From positions 372,001-436,000 of the forward strand of contig CAJFCJ010000015.1 in assembly GCA_904063045.1 (NCBI GenBank): a stretch of DNA of 64,000 nucleotides. The letters are read 5' to 3'. Under the pieces are notes generated by a model that worked only from the letters and a program-made list of their open reading frames with translations, had not been told where the DNA came from and searched no databases. This DNA comes from Dimorphilus gyrociliatus (lineage: Eukaryota; Annelida; Polychaeta; Dinophilidae). Positions within the stretch are counted from its first letter, which is position 1. Each line of letters begins with the position of its first letter. Shown here piece by piece: positions 12,501 through 23,441 of this stretch. A program made the position numbers and the translations under genes.

Positions 12501-15500
12501 GAGAGAGAGAAAAAAAAAAAGAAATGAATGAGAGAAACCACCATCAAGAAGTCCAGTGTTTAAGGTTACTATATATACCCGTAATTTGTGAGAGAGAAAA
12601 TGTTATTTAATCCAATCTTTCTAGAGATGAGCTTCGGTTAGATACGGTTATAAAAGAAAATGATCTTCTCTTAGGTACTTAAAAGATCTTTTAGATAAAC
12701 ACTGAAAAAATTGTTTTTTCATTGGATTCCATTCTGTAAATAAGCATGCAATATACGATAAAAATAAACATCATTAAAGAAACTACTTATAATATCAAAC
12801 CGATGATAAAAAATAAATATACTATAAGCCTTTAGGCCCCTATTTCTTTGATTATTTTGAAAAAAAGGAAGTGTTTTTTCACAATCTTCCTATCGCCCAC
12901 CCTCCTACCCCCGTAAGTAACTCAATATTTCATTAGCTTTCTCTTTACTATTTCAACTACCCTTTTCACCTTATATTTCCTTTCCTCTCTTCACCCACTT
13001 TTTATCTTTTTTTGCTCCATTTCTCCTCTCTAGATATTAAATATATGTATTTATGTAAATTATTTATTGTTTTGTACCCATTTCATCATTTCAATACTAG
13101 CGCCATCTATACTTGCTTCCTTGCACTCTTTTTAAATAGGGGTCGATTAATATTGAAAATTTGCATATTTTTGTAAGAAAAAAAGAGTCGTTCACTAAAA
13201 AGACCGACACTGTTCGAAAACGTTCATTATTTGGAAAAATCGAATAGAGTATTCTTAGCTTTTTCTTCCCTTTTTTATTTTTCCCATTTAAAACATGAAA
13301 TAGGCCTACTCAATTAGCAGGTATATACAAAATATTTAGTAATAGGTAAAAGCTTAGAATACAATAGTTTTTTATCGATATTAACGATAGTTTAAGGAAT
13401 TTCTTATAGATTAGCTGATGTCTTTGGAAATTAGACGTTAAATCATTAGAATTTAATAAAAGGTTTCGTTGGATTAGAAAAAAACTAGTGCTGAGAGTTA
13501 ATGTTACTGTTTATTACAAAGAGGTAATAAAGTGCGTGTAAACACTCATCCTAATCAGATATTATCTGTTAAATAAGTGTTTGTCGTCGTTGAACGCCAC
13601 CTGTTGAAGAGTTAGATAAGACTCGGAGGCGTTTGGCAAACACATGTAGAATATATCGAAAATAGTTTTTTTTTTAATACTAAGAAGAAAATATGTCTGA
13701 ATTTCAGTTGCAACATTTAGTCGTCGAAGGAGAGCTACCTTGCGAAAAGGAAGACGCAGCTATGTTAGCTGGAATTCAACAGCACCTTGAAGAAGCTTGG
13801 CCGGAAGAAGATGATAACGACGATCAAGAACAAGTAGAACAAGAATTATTAGATTGTGATTATCAAAAGAAGGAAAGAAAAGACTATCTATTAAAACACA
13901 GGTAAGAGGGGAATTTTTCTATTTTGCTAACACTTTTTTTTGTTGCTATTATGCAAGAAAATTTGCATTTATTACGTTTTATTCCGACTTTTTATGACTA
14001 TTATTCGCTTTTTTTTCAACTCTTTTTAATTACCCATAGGCCTAAAAAATTGACAAGTACAAGGAGAAAAGGAAAGTTAACTAAATCGTTGTTATGCCTT
14101 CACGAAGACGGCTTAGGTATGCCTTGCATGCAGAATGAAGAAAGTCAGGCGTTGGCAAAGTGCCTACCTCCAGAATATAGGCACGTTAAAGTAGTAGAAA
14201 AATTAGTTGAGGTAAGAAGATGATATTTAGCTTAATGACAATAGTAATAAAAGTACCTTCATTAATCATTTTCTTATAGGACAAGATGCATCGACTCTTT
14301 CATACTCCTTATTACGATAACGAACTGAAATTGAAGCAACTGTATGTTAAAATCTGCAAAAATCTTGCTGCATATGATTGTAAGCTGTATCCAGTAAAAG
14401 AAGTAGAAACGGCTCGCGGTTCTATTAAGAAGCGTACGAATCGTCTATTAGGAATAAATCCTGAAAAGTTAGTTCTATTGGATAGAAAAACAAAAAAGAA
14501 CATTCAAGTTCATCGAATGAACGAAATTACTTCATTAGAAGAACACAAATCAAGTGATATTATTACTTTAGAATTCCGTGGGTCTGCTCCATGGCGTTTA
14601 ACGTCTTCCTCTATTAGTAATTTAAAGTCAGCGCTACAGGATGTTATGGATCCAAGCGTTACCAATGCTAATATATTCCATCATAATATGCTAGAATTTT
14701 CATCAACAAATCAAGAACAAGAAATAACTTCCGATTATGCGGACGAACTGAAGCAAATGACCGATCTTTTACACTTTCCAGAGGAGGTAGCTGCTTTAAT
14801 GACCAGAAAAGAATACGAACAATTTAACAATGTTAAGCCTATATACTATATTAGGCAAGTAACTGTTGAACTAAACAAGATAATGAGAGATAGCTCAGAG
14901 CCAACAGTTCAAAATTTGGTTAATAGGTTCAACGAAGTTAGCGCATGGATAACTCAAATTATAATAGATCAACAAAGCTATGAAGATAGGAAAGCCGTTT
15001 TAACTTGTATAATACGCTTGGCCGTTACTTGTTTTACTTTAGGAAATTTTAATACCACTGTCGAAATATTAGCTGGTTTAAAATCGCATAAGTTAAAACC
15101 GTTTTGGTTATGCATTCAAGACGAAGACTTAAGTTCCCTAACTACTTTGGAAAGTGTATTGTTGACTTGTAGAGAATGTACGGACGAATATAGGCAAGCT
15201 ATCTACAGAGCTTTAGATATGCCTGGTTGTCGAGTAATACCTTTCTTCGGAAGTTTTTTAAGGGATATAAGATCAATACTTTATGGTATTCCAAGTATAG
15301 TAGTTCTACCAACAGAAGGATGTCAACATTTGGAGGTGAGAATACGCTAATTTGATTTATCGTTGATTTCGTAGTTGTTTTTACTCAAATTCCATTTCAT
15401 ATAAAAACGTATAAGGTTTCTTAAGGAAAAGTAATTGTGTCTTAAGGGGAGTTTAGTTATTGGATCTCCAATTTTTCCTAGATTAAATTTACCTGTTTAT

Positions 15501-18500
15501 ACATGTTTTGTTTATCTGATTGTAAATAATAATAAATTATCTGTATAGACTATTTAATATTAATTAGCGAATAAGAACAGGGGCGAGTTTCTCTCTTCCC
15601 TTATTATAACCAACTACTGTATATATATTAGCTTGAATGATGACTTTTATATTAAACATTATCCATTATCGTCTCTTTTCTCTTTTCAGCATATTTCTGA
15701 TTTCGCCGGTGAAGATAGATTTATGACACGTATTGGAGTTGGTGGACTAATCAATATGGAAAAAATTCAACAAAGTCATGTGATCCTTAATGATATACAT
15801 CTCTTCCAGGAGCATGCAAGGATACAGGAAACTCAAAGAATTACAGAGGATAACGATGATGAAAAAGAGGAAAAGAATATTTACGAAGATGATAGTGATT
15901 ATGATCTTAATACATCATATCATTCTTTCGCTAAGTCTACCACTAGCAATCATGGAGTTATGATGATATCTCCAAAGTCATCCAAAATAAGATTACACGA
16001 TCTACAAACTCTCTATCATGGAACAACTGTCGTTAGATGGGATTCGTCCAGTGGACAGAGTTCTATTTGCTTTCTAAAATTGGAAAATGATACAGGAACA
16101 TTGGCCTGGAGAAGGCCACCGTGGAGTGGTTTAAAAGGCGCCACACCAACTCCTCCAGGGCATCCCCAGTATATCCTAAATAGGGATATTGATTGTCCTC
16201 AAACGTGCGCATTATATGCAAGGTATAATGCTGGAATCAATGTTATAGAAGATATGGAAGAAGGTCATGTAGATTTGGCTGCAGTAAAGTCTATTACTTT
16301 AGGTAGCACAAGTGCAGATCTAAATTCTATTGCTAGGAAGCACAATATGCTATCTTTAACATCTAATAACTGCTTAACAATTATTCATGGAGCAAATTTA
16401 CCGGAAAATAGGCCTATCGAATTTATTTTTCCATCGTTAACAGCTCGAATTTGGCACAGAGCACTTAAAAGGTTAGTGCATGGTATGCAAATTCTACGAG
16501 GCAGAAATACAGATTTACGACTTCATTGGCTTAAGGAACAATATTTGCAATTATATTACGAAACGGATACACCCCGTAGGCCTATTGCTGCCGATGCCAT
16601 TAAGTTATTCGGGGGTAGGAAATGGCCAAATGAAAATACAAGATCAACATCTCAGGAGAAGGCAACACAACCGTTAGGTTTACATAGGACTAATTCCGTA
16701 TTACCAGGTCATACAAAGGCTAATAAGAAGAAGAGTGCAACGGGTGTTCTCCCAAACAGAGACACACCCAAAAAGGCAACCTTTACAACAGATTTTTCTC
16801 AAAGAAAACAAGTTGATGATAGCAAATTTAAAAAGAATTCAACAACAAAGAAATTTAATCCATCTTCGTTATTTAGGCCTAGAAATATAACGTTTAATTT
16901 TGTGTCTTTGGGTTTCAAGCCTAACGATCCAAAAAGGTTATCATTTCGTCATAAGGTTAATGAAAGAAGGCATGATAATATTACTAGAACGATGGTCTTG
17001 GATTTTTTGGACTTTGTCGAACTATTTAAAGCTTTCAGCTTAAGGTGTAGAAAGGATTTATTTCAAGAATTCGCAAGGTAATTAGTAACTAAATTAAAAA
17101 TGGTATAATGATGTTGTGTTTTTTTTCCTTTTCCTCCTTCTCACCTTTCTCTTCTTTCCGTTTCTGACTCTCGTTTCTCTTGATCAGATATGCTACTACA
17201 ACTCCAATAGAATGGAAGATGCCCAAGGAACTATTGGAATGGAAATGTGATAAGCACGAATTAGGTATCATAACACGCAATTCGATCCTAGACGAACGCC
17301 TGGAATCCCAATCAAAAGTTCAAATTGATATCATGGCTTTATCGAGTGTTATTCATAACTCAGCAACATGCAGTGTATCAACATTTAATGCTGCTCAGAA
17401 AGGGCGACAGAATGAAGGACGGTTAAGTGATTCATCAACTAATATTGCTTCGGATAAAAGTTGTATGGGAATAGCCGAGTTAAAACAATTTTTAATTAAA
17501 GAGCAGGAAGAAACAAACGTTTCAGATGAAAGATGCATGCAAATCATAGCCGTAAGTTTTATCTTTATTATAAAAATCAATAGTTTATTAAATCGATACT
17601 TATTTTTTTTAATCTATTAGAGACACGAACGAGATCCGGAATTTAGAAAGTTGTGCAAGTTAAGCGCCGAAGGTTTTGCTAGATATCTAATGGACAAAGA
17701 GAACTATGCATTTGTATCAGAACATGCAAAGCAGTCAGACGAGGTTTTTATCTTTATCCCTTACATTCGCCATTTTAACCTTTTTTTAAATATCGCTCGC
17801 TTCAATTTACCATTATCTATTAGTATAGTTGTACTTTGCAAATTGAAGAATTTATAAATAATAATATAAACGGTAGAGACATCTAGAATGGTTTCTTTAT
17901 AAGATCCATTTTTTTCTCCATCAATCCTACGCGTTTCTTTTTCGTTGTGTTAAGTAATTAACGTTGACAGAAAAAATTACTTTTTTTATGATGACTAATT
18001 TTTCCATCAGCATAATGCAAAGACATTGACTTGCTAAAACGTAATCATTGCATTCGTAGCTCATTAGACAAGTCTTTTAGCTGTTTTAGGAGAAAATAGG
18101 AGAAAAAAGAGATAGTAAGCGGGTAGATGGGATTGATATGGTAAGAGGGAAACGACGTAGAATTAATATTAAAAAAGGCTCAAATACTTTGTCAGTGTAA
18201 TAGGTTAAAGGAGTAACGGGATTTTTTCTCTACCATTCTCTATTCGCCATCTCAGTAAATTGGGGGAAGATGGTTAAGAACATAAACAAATTCAGCCTTT
18301 TCATTTTTTTTCTTATCTTCTCATTCAGTCTTAATCTTCCTTTATATTTTCCTTTTCTTTTTTAATTCTTTAGGACATGGATCATCCATTATCCCATTAC
18401 TATATTGAATCTTCTCACAATACTTACTTAACTGGCCATCAGTTACGTGGTGAAAGTTCAGTGGATATTTACAGTCAGGTTCTATTGTCCGGATGCAGAT

Positions 18501-21500
18501 GTGTTGAATTGGATTGCTGGGATGGAGATGACGGATACCCAATTATTTATCATGGACATACTCTCACCTCTAAAATATCTTTTAGGGTATGTTGGTGTTT
18601 ACAAACAAATAGGCAAAAAGAGAAAATTTTGGATATAGGTGGCAGCAATAGCTGATAGGAAAGAAAATAATTAACGGCTTTAGTAAGGCCACATGTAAAC
18701 GTAATAGAAGGTAATCAATATTTAGACGTAAAGGCAGAAAGAGGAGAGGTAAAAAAACAAATCCAAAAAGCTGGTAGGAAGGGTTCGTAATCGTATTATA
18801 TTAATAGGTTTACAAAGACGAAAGGATTCCTCGACTATTTGTAATAAGACAGACAAATAGAGAGAGAGAGAGAGAAAATAACACAGAGAGTGAGGCAGAG
18901 AAGGATGGAGAGAGGGTCAACGAAGGAAAAAGTTAGCAAAACAAAAAATTTTAGTAGATATAGAGAGATAGACAGCTATACAGCAATAAAGTAAACTGTA
19001 ATTTTCTGAAACAAGACAATTAACCAAAGTTTCTCTTTATAATCAACAAATTATTTGCAATAATGTATAGTAAAAAATTTTATTGTCTCTTTTAGAGTGC
19101 TGTTGAGGCAATCAGTAAGAGTGCTTTCATAACTTCTCCTTATCCAGTTATTCTTTCTATTGAAAATCATTGTTCACTGGCTCAACAACAGAAAATGGCA
19201 AAGATATTCATTGTAAACTATTCATTTTTTACTTTTAATACTTTTGGAAAAAAGTATTTTTATACTACTTAAAATATTACAGGATGTCATCGGTGATCAT
19301 CTTTTGAAAGACTTCCTTAGCGATTCACATTTACTGGAAGATGCTAATTTACCATCTCCTAATCAGTTGAAATATAAAATCCTTATTAAGAATAAGAAAT
19401 TACGAATGTCGGAGAACCATAATGCAAGATATAGAGCTTCTGATAGTGGGCGACCCAGTCTGCCAGCACCATATGATGACGACGATGATGAAGAGTATGA
19501 CGATGAGGATGATACTATGTGTAAGTACTAAATATTCCTGGAATTATAGAAATTGGCTTATGAACGCTTAATTTTATTCTGATAGCGAGAGACATACGTC
19601 AGTCATCGGCAGCTACACCGGAAGTGTGCGTGGAAAAATGTTCCGAGCCCAAATCCTCTCCACTCTTTAATACATTAAAGATAATGGAAGGAGAAATAGA
19701 TAGGCCACGCTCCAGTTCATTTGGTTCGCAAAAGGCCTTATCCCCTAATGGTAGACAGTCCCGTCCTAGATCTGGTTCACTTGGTAACGTCTCAGTGGGT
19801 CAAGAGAAAAAATTGGCTATAGCGACTCTGTCTCAATCGCCAAGTGATACAAATTTATATATTGACTCAGAAAAGATGATAAGCCCAGATACGCCAAGCA
19901 GTGCTAGTCGCTCTTGGTCGAGAAAAAATACGTTTAAGAAACCAAAAAGTAGTAATGAGAGTTACGATGCAAAGATTAGTAGTACTTCATCTCATTCCGC
20001 GTGTAGGGTAAGGTCTAGAGAAAGTGAAAGTGAAGCAACCTACCCCTCTAGGCGAACTTCTTACGAAGAGACCAAATTACACTCAGTTAATAGACCTAAA
20101 AGTTCGATGGATGCTTTTGATTGGCAATTCGATCCTTCCGGTCAAAGCGTTGCATCTGATCACGATTCTCCACCAAAGAATAAAAGGAAAAAAGCAGCTA
20201 TTGCCCAAGAATTATCTGATTTAGTTATATATACACAAGCTGTAAAGTTTCGAGGCGTTAGTTCGATGACAAGTAGTATTCAGAGTAAATTAAAGAAAAG
20301 TACCGGTAGGAGAAGCGGAAGTCAAATTACTCTCGAAAGTGAGAGAAGTGAATTAAGTGTTCCAACTTTTGGCAACTCGAAATTGTCCCGGATAGTGAGA
20401 AATGGACCTAATTGCTTTCAATTACCATCATTAAACGAAGGCAAAGCCAAGCAGGTGTGCAGAAGACAACCAACATTAGTAGTTACTCACACGGAAAGGA
20501 ATTTAATGCGAACTTATCCCGCCCCTACAAGGATTGATAGTAGTAACTTTAATCCTGTAATATTCTGGGCTTTTGGTATACAAATGGTAGCTTTGAACTA
20601 TCAAACGGAAGACACACCCATGCAGGTTCAAACGGCGATGTTCGAGCAAAACTGTCGTTCTGGATACGTTTTAAAACCAAGGATGATGTGGGATAAGACA
20701 CATCCGTTGTTCGGTAGATTCAATCCCTGGGATAAAGAGTTAGATGCCGTAAATGCTTGCAAATTGGAAATAACAGTTATTTCTGGCCAATATGCCTGTC
20801 CTAATAACTTTAACGGTCATCCAATGGTCGAAGTTGAAATATTTGGAATCCCTTGCGATTGTACAAAATATAAATGCAAAACAATTAAGGAGAATGCTGT
20901 AAATCCTATTTGGAATGAGAGTTGCTCTTTTCCATTGATGATGCCTGATCTCTGCTTCGTCCGATTTACTGTCATAGATACAAACGCCGGGCAAACTGTT
21001 GCCGCCCAACGAGTCATACCTGTAAAGAGGCTTAGATCTGGCTATAGACACCTAAGATTAAGAACACCTGGAAATCAGAAACTAGAACTTTCTTCACTAT
21101 TCATAAAAACCCATCAGAGAGAGTTGGATAATTTAAGCGAATGTGGAAATTTATCATTAGATAGTTACAAAACGGATAAATCTGAATCAATCAATATACC
21201 TTTCTTCCCCTTCGTAAAACAGGTAAGAGTTTTTTCAATAGCCCATCTATCTAAAGATTTCGTCTTTTTTAAGTTTTAAATTTGGTGTTGTTTCGCATGA
21301 TTTTTGTTGTACCCAAATATTGTAAAATAATACAGCAAAAGAAGTTGAATCGCTTCATTAAGTACCTATCAAGTCTACCTTCGCTCAAGAAGCAATTCGT
21401 TAGTAATTCAATGGAAAATTTGGCTAATTTTCAAAGTAGAAGATGTAGCGAACCAGTATTGCTAACGAAAAAGAAAGCTGAAACTTTTCCAAAAAGTCCT

Positions 21501-23441
21501 TTATCTACGTACAAACATACGAGAAGTGCTTCTGATACAGTTCTTAAGCACTACGACGATTTGACAACAGTTAAGAGCAAATTAGATGTTCATGATGAAG
21601 GAAGTGGAGAAGAAGCTTCTAAGCCTGTAAAAAGAGCTTTAAAACAAACTTTTAGCTGCATATTACCGAAAGTAGAACGTTCAACTCGCTATACAAGATT
21701 TGCAACGTCCGAAAAATCTATATTAAAATCATCAAATCTGGCTAAATTAAAGGAAAAACAAACTAAAGAAAAACTTAATGAAAAACCTGTAAAAACAAAA
21801 AACAATTAAAAATATAAAACGATAATCAAAGTTGAACTTTTCAAGAAAAAAAAAACGTTAAAAAAATATAAAAACAAGAACTATTTTGGTGCTATTCTAT
21901 AATTAGAGATGGCGAATTAAGGCTTATTTACGTAGATGTTGTCAACAATCCATATAAAATACACAAGGTTGTGGGAATGTTTATGTCGTTTTCGCTTATA
22001 AATTATACCCGCTTTTACCCATAAAAGGTTCGTTTTTTTTTCTCTCTATCTCTCTTTATTTATCTCAGCAAAATATTATTATTGTAAATCAAATTCGTGT
22101 ATATACTTCTTCTTATTATTATTTAGTTTAAATATTGTAAAGCACTGTTTATATATAATAAATATATAAGGGAAAAGTTCTATTATTAACAGATGACCTT
22201 ATAGAGAATTACTATCTTTTCAGAATATACCAAACCATAAAAGAAGAGGATTTCAAATCAATATCTACGGTGTAACGACTTTCGAGGAGTATACATCAAT
22301 CAAGGTTACCCAAGAGGCGACTGTTTATGAAGCTATTCAAATGGTAAATAACGCAAATAGGCTTAAAAATGAATTAAAAAGGCTTCTTATTTATTTTTTG
22401 CCCGTTATAATTTATTCTATATTTCCTCTATGAAGGTTTTACAAAAGGCAAATAAAGTTGAAGATTCTGCCGATGATTACGCTCTAATTGAGCATGTTTA
22501 TCGAAACTGGCACCGGAACGAAGCAGATCGGGGCACACAACGACTTTTAGACCCAAAGGAAAAGATAATGCTTGCCCAGAGTAAATGGAAAGGCCAAGGA
22601 CGCTTTGTTTTAATAAAGAAGAATAACGATCCAAGCACTAGAGCTTGGATAAGTACTTTTTATAAAGACCAAAAGAGACGACAAGAATCGCAAGATGGAG
22701 TTGGTCAAGATAGTGAATGGGTTGAGCAAACTAGTAATCAAATATTTATAGTGTGCATTCATAACGTTTCTGATGAACAAAAGTATACGATACTACAAGC
22801 TCCGATTACAAGTACATCTCAGGATGTTATATCACAGGTTGAATAGTAGAATAATTCACCGAGTATAAGTTTAAGTAACTTTTCTCTTTTATTCCTCTTT
22901 CGATAGGCTATTATCAAGGGACGTCGAAAAGAGCGACCGAGTCAGTTTGTCCTTGTTGAAGAGACATCTACAAATATTTCAGGGAGATCTACTCCTGCGT
23001 ACCGAATTTTGGCTGATGATGAAAATGTTTATGCAGCTCAGCAGGCCTGGAGAGCCAGTAGCGCTAATTTTGTTCTAATGGATAGAACTAAAGCATTCGA
23101 GCTGTTGGAAAAAACTCAAAAATCATCGAAATCTGGAGCGTTACAAAAATTACATATGATGAAGTTACCGTCAGCGTTCACAAAAAAGAAAAGTAGCAAG
23201 GAGAGTGATGGTAAGTTTGATTCTGTTAAGAGCAATTTGACGTCATGAGAATATCAAAATAACGTATTAACTAATATCTTTAATAGAAAATGATGCAAGT
23301 AATAGAAGAACCAGAAGTTTGCCCGAAACGGCTAATTTACAAGTTCGAATTACTAGAACAAGCGATTCCGGTTTACTAACTTCCGGAAGAAAGTCGCGTT
23401 CCCCATCTCCAAGCCTTCGATCAATGGATCGAGCACCATAG
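2150..23441 (+). CDS. PLCE1: Phospholipase C epsilon (PLCE1-like), with N-terminal ARM-like, REM-like and FERM-like regions
   Basis: A Ras/Rap-linked phosphoinositide phospholipase C that cleaves PIP2 to IP3 and diacylglycerol and also carries a RasGEF domain. Exons read: 2150-2340, 6338-6440, 6513-7129, 7356-7498, 8508-8611, 8684-8841, 9186-9437, 10794-11888, 13708-13901, 14040-14211, 14280-15335, 15690-17077, 17188-17551, 17621-17743, 18374-18586, 19096-19212, 19283-19520, 19586-21222, 22224-22343, 22436-22837, 22907-23210, 23287-23441. Every junction keeps phase, and the total is 3048 residues plus stop, against about 2300 for human PLCE1. PLC X residues are intact ([22 protein letters not shown]), and Y, C2 and two RA domains follow. 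The first exon begins with two bases of a split codon, so either more exons lie upstream or translation starts at the ATG at 2167 (context GAAATGG). Weak points: donor GTTCGT at 7130 and acceptor AAG before 22436. The PLC identity is secure; the exact 5' end is not. Confidence 0.9.
3745..3772. repeat. (CT)n microsatellite
   Basis: About 14 CT units in the first large intron of the PLCE1-like gene. Confidence 0.9.
4203..4262. repeat. GAGT/GAGC tetranucleotide repeat grading into GA
   Basis: An imperfect tandem repeat of GAGTGAGT/GAGCGAG units followed by GAGAGAG; a shorter relative occurs at about 41420-41437. Confidence 0.85.
5101..5215. repeat. TTTA then TATC tetranucleotide repeats
   Basis: A run of TTTA units changes into imperfect TATC/CATC units. 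It creates a spurious Ile/Tyr-rich open frame. Confidence 0.85.
9534..9567. repeat. (CT)n microsatellite
   Basis: About 17 CT units within an intron of the PLCE1-like gene. Confidence 0.92.
9912..9941. repeat. (GT)n microsatellite
   Basis: Alternating GT with one early interruption, followed by TCAGATTT. Confidence 0.9.
10794..11888 (+). CDS. Exon 8 of the PLCE1-like gene: Ser-rich linker ending in a REM-like segment
   Basis: A 1095-base exon (365 codons), phase 0 at both ends. Most of it is a polar, Ser- and Arg-rich, probably disordered linker with possible basic-Ser phosphorylation sites. The last about 80 residues are predicted helical and start near [12 protein letters not shown], then [15 protein letters not shown]. 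This resembles the helical RasGEF N-terminal (REM) module that precedes CDC25 catalytic domains in Ras exchange factors. The match is by eye and only suggestive. Confidence 0.6.
11889..13707 (+). other. 1.8-kb intron between the REM-like and FERM-like exons
   Basis: Runs from a strong GTAAGT donor after phase 0 to the acceptor AATTTCAG at 13707, also phase 0. No coding exon is evident, although a FERM F1 lobe would be expected here if the FERM module were complete. It contains GA-rich low-complexity sequence at about 12480-12525 and a TAGGCCTA at 13301. Confidence 0.55.
13708..15335 (+). CDS. Exons 9-11 of the PLCE1-like gene: FERM-like module and start of the RasGEF domain
   Basis: Exons 13708-13901, 14040-14211 and 14280-15335. 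The first begins like a FERM F2 lobe ([20 protein letters not shown]). After an acidic insert, the F2-like helices continue ([11 protein letters not shown], then [20 protein letters not shown]). Next comes a talin-F3/PTB-like stretch ([54 protein letters not shown]). In the same uninterrupted exon the RasGEF (CDC25-type) domain starts at about 14765 with [12 protein letters not shown], then [16 protein letters not shown], closely matching PLC epsilon. The in-frame ATG at 13693 lies in the intron just before the acceptor TTTCAG and could act as an alternative start for a shorter protein without the ARM-like part. Confidence 0.8.
15690..17743 (+). CDS. Exons 12-14 of the PLCE1-like gene: end of RasGEF, PH-like and EF-hand regions
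   Basis: Exons 15690-17077, 17188-17551 and 17621-17743. The first closes the RasGEF domain ([19 protein letters not shown], aligned with the PLC epsilon end of this domain). An acidic linker follows. Then comes the PH-like region: [20 protein letters not shown], the [12 protein letters not shown] strand, and [14 protein letters not shown] followed by [10 protein letters not shown], a signature of PLC epsilon. A basic low-complexity insert leads to the EF-hand region ([19 protein letters not shown]). The third exon ends just before the X domain with [16 protein letters not shown], a conserved PLC epsilon sequence. Confidence 0.88.
18374..19520 (+). CDS. Exons 15-17 of the PLCE1-like gene: PLC X catalytic domain and acidic linker
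   Basis: Exons 18374-18586, 19096-19212 and 19283-19520 encode the first half of the TIM-barrel catalytic core. The first catalytic His is in [12 protein letters not shown], the calcium-binding Glu and Asp in [12 protein letters not shown], and the second catalytic His in YHGHTL. The basic KNKKLR motif follows. The exon ends in a run of Asp/Glu ([13 protein letters not shown]), the kind of acidic X-Y linker that covers the active site and keeps PLC enzymes autoinhibited until they reach the membrane. No key catalytic residue is missing, so the enzyme should be active. Confidence 0.92.
19586..21222 (+). CDS. Exon 18 of the PLCE1-like gene: linker, PLC Y domain and C2 domain
   Basis: A single exon of 1637 bases. 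It starts with a Ser/Arg-rich X-Y linker. The Y domain begins near 20200 ([17 protein letters not shown]), and its last part is [20 protein letters not shown] then [11 protein letters not shown], which forms the substrate-side loop in PLC enzymes. The C2 domain spans about 20755-21105 ([39 protein letters not shown]). The donor GTAAGA at 21223 leaves phase 0 and can join either the RA1 exon at 22224 or the alternative exon at 21336. Confidence 0.92.
21336..21809 (+). CDS. Alternative 3' exon of the PLCE1-like gene with its own stop codon
   Basis: An open phase-0 stretch follows the acceptor TAATACAG at 21335. It encodes up to 157 basic, Ser-rich residues (starting [19 protein letters not shown], including [14 protein letters not shown]) and ends at a TAA at 21807-21809. 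If used as a terminal exon it gives an isoform that stops after the C2 domain and has no RA domains. Two GTAAAA sites at 21627 and 21789 are in phase 0, so it could also be a cassette exon spliced on to RA1 at 22224. The acceptor has a weak pyrimidine tract. Codon usage and the polar, non-repetitive protein make it look coding rather than a chance frame. Confidence 0.5.
   Translation, partial: QKKLNRFIKYLSSLPSLKKQFVSNSMENLANFQSRRCSEPVLLTKKKAETFPKSPLSTYKHTRSASDTVLKHYDDLTTVKSKLDVHDEGSGEEASKPVKRALKQTFSCILPKVERSTRYTRFATSEKSILKSSNLAKLKEKQTKEKLNEKPVKTKNN
22224..23441 (+). CDS. Exons 19-22 of the PLCE1-like gene: RA1 and RA2 domains and C-terminal tail
   Basis: Exons 22224-22343, 22436-22837, 22907-23210 and 23287-23441. 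RA1 is [19 protein letters not shown] ... [15 protein letters not shown] ... [18 protein letters not shown]2 is [18 protein letters not shown] ... [15 protein letters not shown] ... [11 protein letters not shown]. These ubiquitin-fold domains recruit active Ras/Rap GTPases in the known family. The acceptor of the second exon is TATGAAG, not the usual CAG/TAG, chosen because it restores the RA1 fold. The tail after 23287 is Ser/Arg-rich ([14 protein letters not shown]) and ends at TAG 23439-23441. Confidence 0.85.

Noticed and set aside
13693-13707. ATG at 13693 as the start of a separate PLC epsilon gene
   Set aside because: Not excluded, but a good acceptor (AATTTCAG) ends exactly in phase with the upstream exon, so a spliced continuation is preferred; kept as a possible alternative start.
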